DNA of 64,000 nucleotides from NCBI GenBank assembly GCA_002440965.1, contig DJWJ01000031.1, positions 1 to 64,000 of the forward strand. The letters are read 5' to 3'. The position numbers and the translations under genes were made by a program. This DNA comes from Candidatus Omnitrophica bacterium UBA6233 (GTDB lineage: Bacteria > Omnitrophota > Gorgyraeia > Gygaellales > Profunditerraquicolaceae). How positions within the stretch are numbered: the stretch's first letter is position 1; each line of letters opens with the position of its first letter. Below are positions 15,484 through 24,053 of the stretch, piece by piece. Under the pieces are notes generated by a model that worked only from the letters and a program-made list of their open reading frames with translations, did no database searches and had not been told where the DNA came from.

Positions 15484-15684
15484 ATGGTAAAAGGATCAGT
15501 AAAGTGGTTCAGCGATCAAAAAGGTTATGGTTTTATCACGCCGGAGAATGGTAAGGATGTGTTTGTGCATCATTCATCTATTCAGGGTGAAGGATACAAA
15601 TCTTTAGCTGAAGGTCAGCAAGTCGAGTTTGAAATCGAACAAGGACCTAAAGGTGAACAGGCGACTAAGGTCGTCAAGTTATAG
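15484..15684 (+). CDS. Cold-shock protein (CspA family)
   Basis: A 66-residue OB-fold protein of standard length. KGYGFITPE (RNP1-like) and DVFVHHSSI (RNP2-like) are the nucleic-acid-binding motifs, and GSVKWFS is the family start. It binds single-stranded RNA or DNA and melts RNA structure in the cytoplasm. AAAGGAGGT lies 8 bases before the ATG. It has its own promoter, a long leader with an attenuator-like hairpin, and a strong terminator after the gene, so it is monocistronic and probably controlled at RNA level. Confidence 0.95.
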   Translation: MVKGSVKWFSDQKGYGFITPENGKDVFVHHSSIQGEGYKSLAEGQQVEFEIEQGPKGEQATKVVKL

Positions 15685-15696
15685 CCTAAAAAAACG

Positions 15697-15737
15697 AATA
15701 GGGTTCGGCATTAACAGTGCTGAACCCTATTTTTTCA
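15697..15737 (+). terminator. Rho-independent terminator of csp gene
   Basis: AATAGGGTTCGGCA pairs with TGCTGAACCCTATT (14 bp, one G-T pair) around a 7-base loop, followed by a T-run. It is the strongest hairpin in this part of the window. Confidence 0.9.
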
Positions 15738-15756
15738 CTTATAAGGAGTAATTAAA

Positions 15757-15894
15757 ATGAATAGCTGTATGAGATGCGGGGAGAGATTAGCGCATAATTA
15801 CCTGGTAACGGTATTTACGCTCGTAAAAGAAGAAAGAAAAAGAATGATTGTGTGTTTGAAGTGCAGGGAAGTCTTAAACAAACAGCTAAAATGA
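15757..15894 (+). CDS. Zinc-ribbon micro-protein upstream of YkgJ-like gene
   Basis: A 45-residue protein with CMRCG near the start and CLKCRE near residue 33, a two-CxxC zinc ribbon. AAGGAG lies 8 bases before the ATG. Its last four bases (ATGA) overlap the start of the YkgJ-like gene, so the two are co-translated. Function unknown; both partners are small metal-binding proteins. Confidence 0.65.
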   Translation: MNSCMRCGERLAHNYLVTVFTLVKEERKRMIVCLKCREVLNKQLK

Positions 15895-16262
15895 AGCCAA
15901 AAAGAAAAATTAAGAAAATTGATTGCGTGAAATGCAGTCAACAACACGCTTGCTGTGACTTTGGGGCTTGGGTGGATCTGGAAGAAGCTAAGAAAATATT
16001 ATCTCTGGGATTAAAAGGGGGAGACTTTTTTCATCTTGAGAAAGATGATGACTACCCTTCCGGTTATCGGGTTGGCACGAGCGTTGAAGATGAACGTTGT
16101 TCTTTTTTAACCCCTGAGGGGTTATGCGCTATTCATAAAGTCGATTATAATTTGAAACCGCGCCACTGCAAAGAATTTCCATATGAAAATGGAAAATTAG
16201 CCCCTTTAGCAGACGTATTATGTTCGGCAGTTAAATTCAAGAAAAAATCTAGAAAGAAATAG
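15891..16262 (+). CDS. YkgJ-type CxxCxxCC cluster protein
   Basis: A 123-residue protein. ATG 15891 is chosen over an upstream GTG because it overlaps the previous stop by 4 bases. The N-terminal CVKCSQQHACC and later ERCSF...GLCAIHK, RHCKEFP and LCSAV are the conserved cysteines of the YkgJ family (PF03692 type), which binds zinc or an iron-sulfur cluster. The biochemical role of the family is unknown. The start of the RRM gene follows after 11 bases. Confidence 0.8.
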   Translation: MKPKRKIKKIDCVKCSQQHACCDFGAWVDLEEAKKILSLGLKGGDFFHLEKDDDYPSGYRVGTSVEDERCSFLTPEGLCAIHKVDYNLKPRHCKEFPYENGKLAPLADVLCSAVKFKKKSRKK

Positions 16263-16273
16263 GATAAATCAAG

Positions 16274-16903
16274 ATGAACATTTTTGTAGGAAATTTGCCA
16301 TTTGACGCTACAGAAGCCGATGTAAAAAAGCTCTTTGAGGGTTTTGGGAGTGTTCTTTCCGCGGTGATTGTGATGGAGAAACAAAAAAAAGCTCCTAAAT
16401 CCAGAGGGTTTGGTTTTGTGGATATGCCTGATGACGGACAGGCGAGTGCCGCGATATCCGCGCTTAACGGTAAAGAATTTATGGGGCGAGCTCTTAATGT
16501 AAATTCCGCGCGCTCCAAAGAAGAAGCGCAAGAGGCGCATAAGTTGAAAGTGAGCAAACGGTTAGAAATTAAGGCGCTTGTCCGACGGTGTTCCAAGGAA
16601 GAGACAGGGCCGGATAAGACTTGGTTTGCTCCGGTTTTTAGAAAGCCCGGCGCCTATAAGGGCGGCAGGCGCACGAATAGCTATATGAAACGCAAAGGAT
16701 TAGCCGGAATGCCGCAAGAGGAGAAGCCGCGTAGGGATTTTCGGGATAATCCTATGCGTTGGCTTAAAAGAAAAGATCAACCAAAAGTTTGGCAGAAGGC
16801 TGAAAGGCCGACCCGGCCTGGAGTTGGCGTTAAACCTTGGAAGAAGAGTATCAGGCTCGCGCAAAAATCTAGTTATAAAGTCAGCAGAAAATCGTATACG
16901 TAA
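16274..16903 (+). CDS. RRM-domain RNA-binding protein
   Basis: A 209-residue protein. Residues 1-82 form an RNA recognition motif with RNP2 NIFVGNLP (2-9) and RNP1 SRGFGFVDM (43-51), as in bacterial/cyanobacterial Rbp proteins. The C-terminal 120 residues are very basic (KRK, PRRDFRDN, WLKRK, RPTRPG) and probably disordered, a common RNA-binding tail. It is longer than the usual roughly 90-residue bacterial RRM proteins. Its place next to a cold-shock gene suggests a shared role in RNA folding or storage. Confidence 0.9.
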   Translation: MNIFVGNLPFDATEADVKKLFEGFGSVLSAVIVMEKQKKAPKSRGFGFVDMPDDGQASAAISALNGKEFMGRALNVNSARSKEEAQEAHKLKVSKRLEIKALVRRCSKEETGPDKTWFAPVFRKPGAYKGGRRTNSYMKRKGLAGMPQEEKPRRDFRDNPMRWLKRKDQPKVWQKAERPTRPGVGVKPWKKSIRLAQKSSYKVSRKSYT

Positions 16904-16942
16904 AAACCACCCGAATTTTAATCTGTAGCATTTCATTTTAAG

Positions 16943-17899
16943 ATGGCAGAGAATACAAACACGCTTGTCAGTGTAGTCATAGTTACCTGTGGCGTAGGCA
17001 ATTATTTGTCAGATTGCCTTGATTCTTTGGAACCTCAAAGACAGGATTTCAGGGAAGCGATAATTATCGATAATTCCCTCAATCCTGATTTTTTTAGAAG
17101 GATAAAAGAAAGATACTCTTGGGCGCAAATATATCCTAGCGAAGTTAATTTGTATTATTGCGCCTCTTTGAATAAGGGAATAGAATTGAGCGGCGGAGAA
17201 TTCATATTGTGTCTTAATGATGATGTTTCTTTGGCTAAGGATTTCATTCATAACGCCTTGAAAGGTTTTTTTAATGATAATATAGGTATGGTTAGCGGCA
17301 AAATATTGCGAAAAGACAAAAAAACATTGGATAGCGCAGGGTTATTTTTGACTAATTATAGAACGGCAAAAGAAAGAGGCTATGCTTTGTCGGATACGGG
17401 AAAATTTGCAGAAGCGGGTTTTATTTTTGGCGCAAGCGGTTGTGCCGCATTCTACCGCAGGAAGATGCTTGAGTCGATTAAAGAGGGGAAGGATTACCTG
17501 GATACCGATTTACGCATGTTTTACGAGGATCTAGATGTATCTTGGCGTTCAAGCAGGCGCGGGTGGAAGTCTTATTATATTCCTGAAGCAATAGCTTATC
17601 ATGCTCGCGGCGGATCTTTTCGCCCCGAAAGCGGATTAAATAAGCCAATGGCTGTCAGGTATCTAAGCGACCGGTTATTTAGCGATTTAATCAAGAATCG
17701 GTATATTGTTATGCTCAAGAACGAGAGATTTTCCAGATTCATTCTGAATATTGTTCCGATAGTTCTTTATGATTTATGTCTATGGGGGTATGTTTTTCTG
17801 TTTCGGCCAAAGGTAATTAAAATATTCATTTCGGATAGGAAATATTTTGCGCGCGCTTTAAGAAAAAGAAATAAGCTTATCAGGCTGGTCCGCGCTTAG
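16943..17899 (+). CDS. GT2-family glycosyltransferase
   Basis: A 318-residue inverting GT-A enzyme: VSVVIVTCGVGNYLSDCL at the start, EAIIIDNS, then CLNDDV at the DxD position and YEDLDVSWR near residue 195. These are the marks of rhamnosyl-type GT2 proteins. A hydrophobic helix near residues 273-293 may anchor it in the membrane. It probably adds a sugar to a lipid-linked glycan on the cytoplasmic face. Its 3' end overlaps the convergent O-antigen ligase gene by 42 bases. No clear SD is seen; the upstream gap is only 39 bases. Confidence 0.88.
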   Translation: MAENTNTLVSVVIVTCGVGNYLSDCLDSLEPQRQDFREAIIIDNSLNPDFFRRIKERYSWAQIYPSEVNLYYCASLNKGIELSGGEFILCLNDDVSLAKDFIHNALKGFFNDNIGMVSGKILRKDKKTLDSAGLFLTNYRTAKERGYALSDTGKFAEAGFIFGASGCAAFYRRKMLESIKEGKDYLDTDLRMFYEDLDVSWRSSRRGWKSYYIPEAIAYHARGGSFRPESGLNKPMAVRYLSDRLFSDLIKNRYIVMLKNERFSRFILNIVPIVLYDLCLWGYVFLFRPKVIKIFISDRKYFARALRKRNKLIRLVRA

Positions 17900-19006
17900 A
17901 TATGAAGATAATATTCCCAAGGCTAGCCACCAGATTGTGTTTATTTCCGGTAGGAAGAACGAGAAATCGACAGCATTGTGGAATAAGAAAATGCAGCACA
18001 ATGAGAGTAATCCGGCAAGCTGCTTGTCTCCTGAATCTTTAATTTTTTTAAAGCCCCTCCTTAAAACAGAAATAACCAGCCATAAAAATGAAGCTAACCC
18101 CAGAATACCAGTCTCTGCTAGGATTTGTAAATAAGAGTTATGGGTGTATCTGGAAGATGGAAGATTGAAATTTCCGATTCCTACTCCGTTGAGCGGATGT
18201 TTTTCGATGATTTTTATTGTCTCCATCCAGTAATCCCACCTGGTTAGCGCTGAAAAGGTTGGAGTAAACTGTTTCTTTTCGATTGCGCTTCGGGTAATAA
18301 ATATTGATATAATAATCGTTAATACCGCCAAAAGGACAAAGAGCCTTCTTTTTTTAATCCCTCCCCGCATATAAAAGAATATTAATAATCCTCCCAACAA
18401 GCTTATCAGAGCGCCTAATGACTTAGTGAGAAATAAAGCCATTGATAACGGGATAGCTAGCCAGATTAAAGGGCCGATGGTTAGGGTAAGGGGTAAGACC
18501 ATGGCTAAGTATCCTCCCAAGGCATTGGGGGTGACGAAAGGGAAAAATGTGCGTTTTTGAGCGATATAATCCAGGATGAAAGAGCTGGAAATATTTTGTT
18601 CAGCGATATAGCTTGTGAGGTGCTGGAAGCCTAAGATATATTGGTAAATAGACAGAAGACTGATAATTAATCCGGAAGCAACCAGCCAGAAAATCGCGCG
18701 GTTTCTGTATTTGCAAGAAAATGACGCTCCTACGAGAAAAAGCAATATTCCGGTTGCGTATTTATAGGATTCCCCTATGCTTATTGACTTATCCTGCGAT
18801 AATATTAAAGAAATGGCGATTGACAATATAAATACAGATAATGGTAATGCCAGATATTTGGTTAACCTTAAAGTTTTAGAGTTTCGCAACAGCCAAGCCA
18901 AAAGAAGCATAAATAAAAATGCGGAAAAGATAAAATTAGCATATGGAAAAGCAAGAGAGGATATGAAGGGGCGGATGAAAGTAAAAAATAATATTATGTC
19001 TGACAC
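17858..19006 (-). CDS. O-antigen ligase / polymerase family (WaaL/Wzy-like) membrane protein
   Basis: A 382-residue protein with about ten membrane helices and one large periplasmic loop. The loop carries RWDYWMETIKIIEKHPLNGVGIGNF and THNSYLQILAETGILGL, the conserved Wzy_C/O-antigen-ligase segment with its essential His. It would join undecaprenyl-linked glycan to lipid A core or polymerise repeat units in the periplasm. The start is GTG at 19006. A consensus promoter ends 7 bases upstream, so the mRNA may be leaderless. It is the only minus-strand gene of the polysaccharide region and overlaps its convergent neighbour. Confidence 0.85.
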   Translation of the reverse strand: MSDIILFFTFIRPFISSLAFPYANFIFSAFLFMLLLAWLLRNSKTLRLTKYLALPLSVFILSIAISLILSQDKSISIGESYKYATGILLFLVGASFSCKYRNRAIFWLVASGLIISLLSIYQYILGFQHLTSYIAEQNISSSFILDYIAQKRTFFPFVTPNALGGYLAMVLPLTLTIGPLIWLAIPLSMALFLTKSLGALISLLGGLLIFFYMRGGIKKRRLFVLLAVLTIIISIFITRSAIEKKQFTPTFSALTRWDYWMETIKIIEKHPLNGVGIGNFNLPSSRYTHNSYLQILAETGILGLASFLWLVISVLRRGFKKIKDSGDKQLAGLLSLCCIFLFHNAVDFSFFLPEINTIWWLALGILSSYLSADQPDKLISFS

Positions 19007-19013
19007 TTGTTTA

Positions 19014-19043
19014 ATTATACTTCCTTTTAGGTTAAAACGTCAA
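19014..19043 (-). promoter_or_regulatory. Minus-strand promoter giving a probably leaderless mRNA
   Basis: On the minus strand, TTGACG (19043-19038) and a perfect TATAAT (19019-19014) are 18 bases apart. The GTG start at 19006 lies 7 bases beyond the -10, at the expected transcription start. Confidence 0.65.
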
Positions 19044-19071
19044 GATTTACTTATTTGTGTTTAAGCAAGGC

Positions 19072-19099
19072 TTGAGTTTGGGCTTTAAAATGATATAAT
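19072..19099 (+). promoter_or_regulatory. Divergent plus-strand promoter for the GT-C gene
   Basis: TTGAGT at 19072-19077 and TATAAT at 19094-19099 have a 16-base spacer and an extended -10 (TGA just before TATAAT). It faces away from the minus-strand promoter 28 bases to its left and leaves a leader of about 105 bases. Confidence 0.65.
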
Positions 19100-19210
19100 A
19101 TTGTCTGGCAAATCCATGAAAAATCAAGAATTCTTTTGTGGTTAATAGCATGTCTATATTCTAAAAGTAGCCACGTTTGAGTATACGGCATAAGGGAGAA
19201 ATCCGCGGAT

Positions 19211-20767
19211 ATGGGAAAAGAATTTGGTAAAGGCAGGGGCTCCCTTAAAATATTCTTGTTGATTTCCCTGATTTTATTTTTTGCTCTGTTTTTGCGCTTG
19301 TATACTTTGAGCCAGAAGAGTTTTTGGTATGATGAAGCCTGTAGCCTGCAGTTTTCAGTTAACCATATCGGCGCAATTTTCAATGACCACTATTTAATCA
19401 GGCCGCTGTACTTCATTTTTCTTCAAATCTGGACGCATATTTTTGGCATAGGAGAGTTTTTTTCCAGGCTGCCTTCGGTAATCTTCGGTTTTCTTTCCGT
19501 TTTGTTCATATATTATTTGGGTAAAGAACTGTTTGAGAAAAAAACCGGAATTATTGCCGCCTTTTTGCTGGCTGTCTCTTATTATCATATTGCCTGGTCG
19601 CAGCAGGCAAGGAATTATTCTTTACTGGTTTTCTTATGTATAATTTCCAGCTTAAGCTATATCCTGGCGGTTAAACGGGGCCGTTTATTCGGTTTCTGCA
19701 TTTATTTCATTTTCACTGTTTTAGCGGTTTTGACCAATCCCATAGCTATCCTATTGTTTTTGTTTCAAATGGCCATTATCTTTAAATTTCTCCATGTCGG
19801 CGAAAAAAGATGGAAGATCACGTTATCCCTGGTTTTTATTCCGATTTTTGCCCTGATTTTCTTGCTATATAAATTCAGAGTCTATGTGCTCCAGGATTTA
19901 TCTGCAGCTGGACTACCGGGAGTGAACATACAAAGAGTTTGGGAGTTGTTTAATGTATTCAGTTCCGGTGGAGGGTATGTTGCGCAGGGGGCGACAGCCC
20001 ATCAGGCAGGTTCTTCCGTAGTTTTTTTATCGTTCGTTATCGGTATACTTTTCCTTGCTTTCTATATTTATGGTGTTTTTGCGAGTTTTCGGAATAAAAG
20101 AAAGAGTGCCATTTATTGTCTTGGATGGTTTTGGATCCCGTTTTTTGCCTTGATTTATCTGCAATTATTCGGTTTTAACTGTTTTTCTCCCAAGTATATG
20201 ATATTTGCTTTGCCTGCTTATTACTTGATTATTGCAAGAGGCATGGCTTTTTTATCATCGAAAGTCACCTTGTTGATTGTGCTTATAGGGATTATTTTAA
20301 GCAGTTATTTCCATTTAAATTTTTACTATCATCCGCCGGATTATTCTTCGTGGAGAGAAGCAGCCGCCTATGTTGGAAAATATATAAAGGGTTCGGATAG
20401 GGTTATAATTATTCCTTCGGCGCAGATCACTCCTTTTTGGTTATATTATAAGAGTTTTTCCGGGGATTTTTCATCCATCGGTAATGGAATTAACGGTAAG
20501 GTAAGGTTGGTTAATGGAGTCTGGCGAAAAGAGTTTTATGACGGAAGAAATCTTGTTACAGGAATTGGGCTTAATGGTGTTGGAGATTTTATCAGGGATA
20601 ATGCCGATAAGAAATCCGATCTTTGGGTGATTGTTTCTAAATATTGGCCCGGTTTAAGAAATTACCAGATGTTTACGGAATATTTACAGAGTAATTATGT
20701 TTTTGTCGAGAAAAAAGAATTTAGTTTTGAAGGGGTTGAAATTTTACGGTATAAAACCGCTTCATAA
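19211..20767 (+). CDS. GT-C (GT39/ArnT-like) membrane glycosyltransferase
   Basis: A 518-residue polytopic protein of the PMT/ArnT type. FWYDEACSLQ near residue 38 contains the acidic pair expected in the first periplasmic loop of GT-C enzymes. SWSQQARNYS-type sequence (WSQQARNYS) follows the third helix, as in the family. The C-terminal 130 residues form a soluble periplasmic domain. These enzymes transfer sugars from polyprenyl-phosphate donors outside the membrane. GGGAGAA lies 10 bases before the ATG. It is transcribed from the divergent promoter shared with the ligase region. Confidence 0.85.
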   Translation: MGKEFGKGRGSLKIFLLISLILFFALFLRLYTLSQKSFWYDEACSLQFSVNHIGAIFNDHYLIRPLYFIFLQIWTHIFGIGEFFSRLPSVIFGFLSVLFIYYLGKELFEKKTGIIAAFLLAVSYYHIAWSQQARNYSLLVFLCIISSLSYILAVKRGRLFGFCIYFIFTVLAVLTNPIAILLFLFQMAIIFKFLHVGEKRWKITLSLVFIPIFALIFLLYKFRVYVLQDLSAAGLPGVNIQRVWELFNVFSSGGGYVAQGATAHQAGSSVVFLSFVIGILFLAFYIYGVFASFRNKRKSAIYCLGWFWIPFFALIYLQLFGFNCFSPKYMIFALPAYYLIIARGMAFLSSKVTLLIVLIGIILSSYFHLNFYYHPPDYSSWREAAAYVGKYIKGSDRVIIIPSAQITPFWLYYKSFSGDFSSIGNGINGKVRLVNGVWRKEFYDGRNLVTGIGLNGVGDFIRDNADKKSDLWVIVSKYWPGLRNYQMFTEYLQSNYVFVEKKEFSFEGVEILRYKTAS

Positions 20768-20840
20768 AACCATAACCGCGTGTATTTGGTCTCCAATAAT
20801 TTTATCATATGATTATTCAGATGTTTAATATTTTTGTGAT

Positions 20841-21590
20841 ATGTTAAAAAATAAATTTAGCTATGAAAAACAATGTGGCATTTCTGTGATTATCCCGGTT
20901 AATAATGAAGCGGAGAATATAGATTATTTGTATGAAAGTTTAAGTACGGAATTGGAAAAATTACGCATTGGCTATGAATTGATATTTATCGATGATTTTA
21001 GCTCTGATAATACCAAAGAAGTGATAAGCGCTCTCTCTGCACGAGACAGGCATATTTGTTATTGCAGGCTTAGCGAAAGATCCGGGCAGACGTCAGCGAT
21101 TTCAAAAGGGTTTCAGATGGCCAAGAATGATATAATTATAACTATGGATGGTGATCTTCAATGCGATCCTGTATATATAAAAGATATGCTAGCTAAGCTT
21201 GATGAAGGCTTTGACGCTGTGCTTGGTTGGAGAGTTGTCAGGAAGGATGGCGCTATAGTCAGGATATCTTCTTGTTTAGGTAATTCGATTGTCAACCTTA
21301 TTTTCCAAACAAAATTTAGAGATATAGCCACGCCTTACAGGGTATTTAAAAAAAATGTTTTTCCAGTTAATTATAATTTGAATCGTGGTTATCATAGATT
21401 TCTCCCTTTATTTTTCAATAAAAGATGCAATTTTCTTGAATTTCCCATTTGTTTTAAGAAGAGGTATCGTGGAAAATCGCACTATAATATCAGTAAACTT
21501 TTTAATTGTCTGGCAAGTATAATTCTTCTGTTAATTTCTAGGCATAGGCAAAGCAGAGGAGGTAGCCTTTATTTTCTACATAATGGATAA
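20841..21590 (+). CDS. GT2 glycosyltransferase (polyprenyl-phosphate sugar synthase-like)
   Basis: A 249-residue enzyme resembling dolichyl/undecaprenyl-phosphate mannosyl- or glucosyltransferases: ISVIIPVNNEAENI, IFIDDFSSDNT and TMDGDLQCDP hold the nucleotide-sugar and metal sites. RDIATPYRVFKK is the later family segment. It lacks the two C-terminal membrane helices of the longest forms but keeps one hydrophobic stretch. It probably makes the polyprenyl-phosphate-linked sugar used by the GT-C enzymes here. No SD is visible. Confidence 0.85.
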   Translation: MLKNKFSYEKQCGISVIIPVNNEAENIDYLYESLSTELEKLRIGYELIFIDDFSSDNTKEVISALSARDRHICYCRLSERSGQTSAISKGFQMAKNDIIITMDGDLQCDPVYIKDMLAKLDEGFDAVLGWRVVRKDGAIVRISSCLGNSIVNLIFQTKFRDIATPYRVFKKNVFPVNYNLNRGYHRFLPLFFNKRCNFLEFPICFKKRYRGKSHYNISKLFNCLASIILLLISRHRQSRGGSLYFLHNG

Positions 21591-21611
21591 ATTGATATCT
21601 AAGAGATAAAA

Positions 21612-23429
21612 ATGAATATTCTGGGCTTAGCCTGTTTTTATCACGATAGCGCAGCGTGTCTTTTACAAGACGGCAAAATTATTGGTGCCGTTGAAGAAGA
21701 GCGCTTTACGCGCAAGAAACACGATTCCAGTTTTCCCATAAATTCTATAAACTGGTGTTTGAAAGCAGCGGATATAAAACCAAAAGATCTGGACTATGTC
21801 GTGTTTTATGATAAGCCCTTTATAAAATTTGAGCGGATTCTGGAAACGTATCTTATGTATGCGCCATCAGGGGTCAGGCAATTTATTCAGGCCATACCTT
21901 TGTGGCTGAAACAGAAGCTTTGGATTCCGGATATCATTCGGAAAGAGCTGGATTTCGAGGGAGAAATCTTGTTTTCCGAACATCACCGTTCGCACGCCGC
22001 CAGCGCCTTCTACCCCTCGCCGTTTAAAGAGGCAGCTTTTTTGACTATAGACGGAGTGGGGGAATGGGAAACAACAAGTTTTGGGGTAGGCAAAGAAAAC
22101 GATTTGGAATTAAATTATTATCTTAAATTTCCTCACTCTTTGGGGTTGTTGTATTCCGCTTTCACGTATTATGCCGGTTTTAAGGTTAATTCGGGCGAGT
22201 ATAAACTTATGGGATTGGCTCCTTACGGTGAACCGAAGTACTCCGGTTTAATTTTAGATAATTTGATTGATCTTAAAAAAGACGGTTCTTTTAAATTAGA
22301 TATGAAATATTTTGGTTTTTGTAACGGTGTAAAGATGACTAATTGGAGATTTGAGAGATTATTTGGCGGGCCGCCGAGGAAACCGGAGACCGGAATCAGG
22401 GAAAAAGACATGGATATTGCCGCTTCTATCCAGAAGGTTACCGAAGAAATTATGTTGAGGATGGCTTCTTATGTGCATGAGGTTACAAAACAGAATAATC
22501 TTTGTCTTGCCGGAGGAGTGGCGTTGAATTGCGTTGGTAACGGCCGAATCCTGCGCGAAAGCCCTTTTAAAGAGATATGGATACAACCGGCAAGCGGAGA
22601 TGCCGGCGGCGCTTTAGGCGCAGCGTTTTGGGTTTGGCATAAGTATTTAGGCAACAAAAGGGAGCCGGATAAAAACTCTGGCAGGCAGGATAACTCTCTA
22701 TTTGGGCCATCTTATAGCGATAACGAAATAGAAAGTTTTCTTAAGAAAGCAGGCGCGTCTTACAAAAAATTGCCCTTTTCAGAGATACCTGAAGTTGTTT
22801 CCGGCTTAATCATTCAGGGCAAAATTATAGGATGGTTTCAGGGGCGTTTGGAGTTTGGGCCTCGTGGTTTAGGCGCCAGGAGCATAATCGGCGATGCGCG
22901 CAATCCCGATATGCAGTTGAAATTGAACCTGAAAATAAAATACCGCGAGTCATTCCGGCCTTTTGCTCCTACGGTTTTAAATGATAAAGCTAGCGAGTGG
23001 TTTGAATTAGGTATTGAAAGCCCTTATATGCTTTTAGCTGCTTCTTTAAGGAGCGATAAGCGGATAGAAAATAAATCTCTATCAGAGGGGCTAAGAGGAT
23101 TGGATAAAATGAAGGTTATTCGTTCGTTGATACCCGCAGTTACGCATGTAGATTATTCAGCGAGAATCCAGACTATAAAAAAGGAAGATAATCCACTGTA
23201 TTATGATACAATAAATCAATTCTATAGAAAAACTGGTTGTCCTGTAATAATCAATACTTCGTTTAATATAAGGGGTGAGCCGCTTGTCTGCAGCCCGGAA
23301 GATGCCTTTAGGTGTTTTATGCGGACGGAAATGGATAATCTTGTGATGGGAAGGTTTTTATTGGATAAAAAAGAGCAGGAGGCGGTTAATAATGGCGAGA
23401 ATCGGCAGGAAGCATTTGAGCCCGATTGA
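21612..23429 (+). CDS. Carbamoyltransferase (NodU/CmcH/TobZ family)
   Basis: A 605-residue protein, full length for the family that carbamoylates sugar hydroxyls from carbamoyl phosphate and ATP. It starts MNILGLACFYHDSAACLL and has EERFTRKKHD and HHRSHAASAFYPS (metal-binding His), then GGVALNCVGNGRI and GPRGLGARSIIGD in the C-terminal Sua5-like part. Neighbouring SxtJ and DUF5989 genes are its usual partners, as in the saxitoxin cluster. It overlaps the SxtJ-like gene by 38 bases. The target is probably the surface glycan. Confidence 0.93.
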   Translation: MNILGLACFYHDSAACLLQDGKIIGAVEEERFTRKKHDSSFPINSINWCLKAADIKPKDLDYVVFYDKPFIKFERILETYLMYAPSGVRQFIQAIPLWLKQKLWIPDIIRKELDFEGEILFSEHHRSHAASAFYPSPFKEAAFLTIDGVGEWETTSFGVGKENDLELNYYLKFPHSLGLLYSAFTYYAGFKVNSGEYKLMGLAPYGEPKYSGLILDNLIDLKKDGSFKLDMKYFGFCNGVKMTNWRFERLFGGPPRKPETGIREKDMDIAASIQKVTEEIMLRMASYVHEVTKQNNLCLAGGVALNCVGNGRILRESPFKEIWIQPASGDAGGALGAAFWVWHKYLGNKREPDKNSGRQDNSLFGPSYSDNEIESFLKKAGASYKKLPFSEIPEVVSGLIIQGKIIGWFQGRLEFGPRGLGARSIIGDARNPDMQLKLNLKIKYRESFRPFAPTVLNDKASEWFELGIESPYMLLAASLRSDKRIENKSLSEGLRGLDKMKVIRSLIPAVTHVDYSARIQTIKKEDNPLYYDTINQFYRKTGCPVIINTSFNIRGEPLVCSPEDAFRCFMRTEMDNLVMGRFLLDKKEQEAVNNGENRQEAFEPD

Positions 23430-23802
23430 GGATATGAAGAGATTCGGTATAACTATGGGGATGGTTTTTCTTGTTATTGCCATAATCGTTCTTCTCGGGA
23501 ACAGATATAATCCTCTATCTATTTTCTTTGTGTCTTTTGTTTTCTTCGTTTTAGCTTTTCTCCGGCCGCTTATTTTAAAACCCATTTATGTATTTTGGAT
23601 GAAGATGGCATTTTTATTGGGTTGGGTAAATACCCGGATAATTTTAATTGTATTATTCTATACGCTTTTTACCCCAATAGGCCTTGTAATGAAGTTATTC
23701 AAGATGGATTTGTTGGATAGGGTTATTGAAAAGAAAAAGGAATCATACTGGAAAAAGAAAGAGGAAATCGATAATCCAGATGGTTATCAAAGGCAATTCT
23801 AA
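23392..23802 (+). CDS. SxtJ-family membrane protein
   Basis: A 136-residue protein with four hydrophobic segments (residues about 20-38, 40-62, 65-80 and 83-103), a charged tail rich in Lys/Glu and a conserved LFTPIGLVMKLF segment. SxtJ proteins occur next to NodU-type carbamoyltransferases and are thought to anchor or assist them; their role is unproven. AGGAGG lies 8 bases before the ATG, within the carbamoyltransferase gene. The context makes the family call firm. Confidence 0.75.
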   Translation: MARIGRKHLSPIEDMKRFGITMGMVFLVIAIIVLLGNRYNPLSIFFVSFVFFVLAFLRPLILKPIYVFWMKMAFLLGWVNTRIILIVLFYTLFTPIGLVMKLFKMDLLDRVIEKKKESYWKKKEEIDNPDGYQRQF

Positions 23803-23817
23803 AAAGGATGGAAAATT

Positions 23818-23976
23818 ATGGGTAAGGCCTCAATTTTACGGGAATTCTGGGATTTTTTGCGTATCCGAAAAAAATGGTGGCTGGCTCCGGTAATAATTAT
23901 ATTATTTCTTTTAAGTATTTTAATATCTTTGTCGCAAACTAGCGTTGTCGCTCCCTTTGTATATACTTTATTTTGA
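23818..23976 (+). CDS. DUF5989 small membrane protein, copy 1
   Basis: A 52-residue protein with LRIRKKWWLAP followed by one hydrophobic helix and the ending APFVYTLF. This is the DUF5989 signature found beside SxtJ and carbamoyltransferase genes. AAAGGATGG lies 7 bases before the ATG, and the gap to the SxtJ-like gene is 15 bases. It has a single membrane span with the basic side presumably cytoplasmic. Function unknown. A second copy lies at 24857. Confidence 0.75.
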   Translation: MGKASILREFWDFLRIRKKWWLAPVIIILFLLSILISLSQTSVVAPFVYTLF

Positions 23977-24053
23977 TAACAGCGGAGTCAACCCAGGTAA
24001 TTATAGGATAGCGTTAGTCGCGCTAGAATTAAGCGAGGTTAATTATAAAATTT

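Noticed and set aside
16145..16936. Long minus-strand frames opposite the YkgJ-like and RRM genes
   Set aside because: They lie wholly within confident plus-strand genes, lack SD sequences and have compositions expected of antisense shadows.
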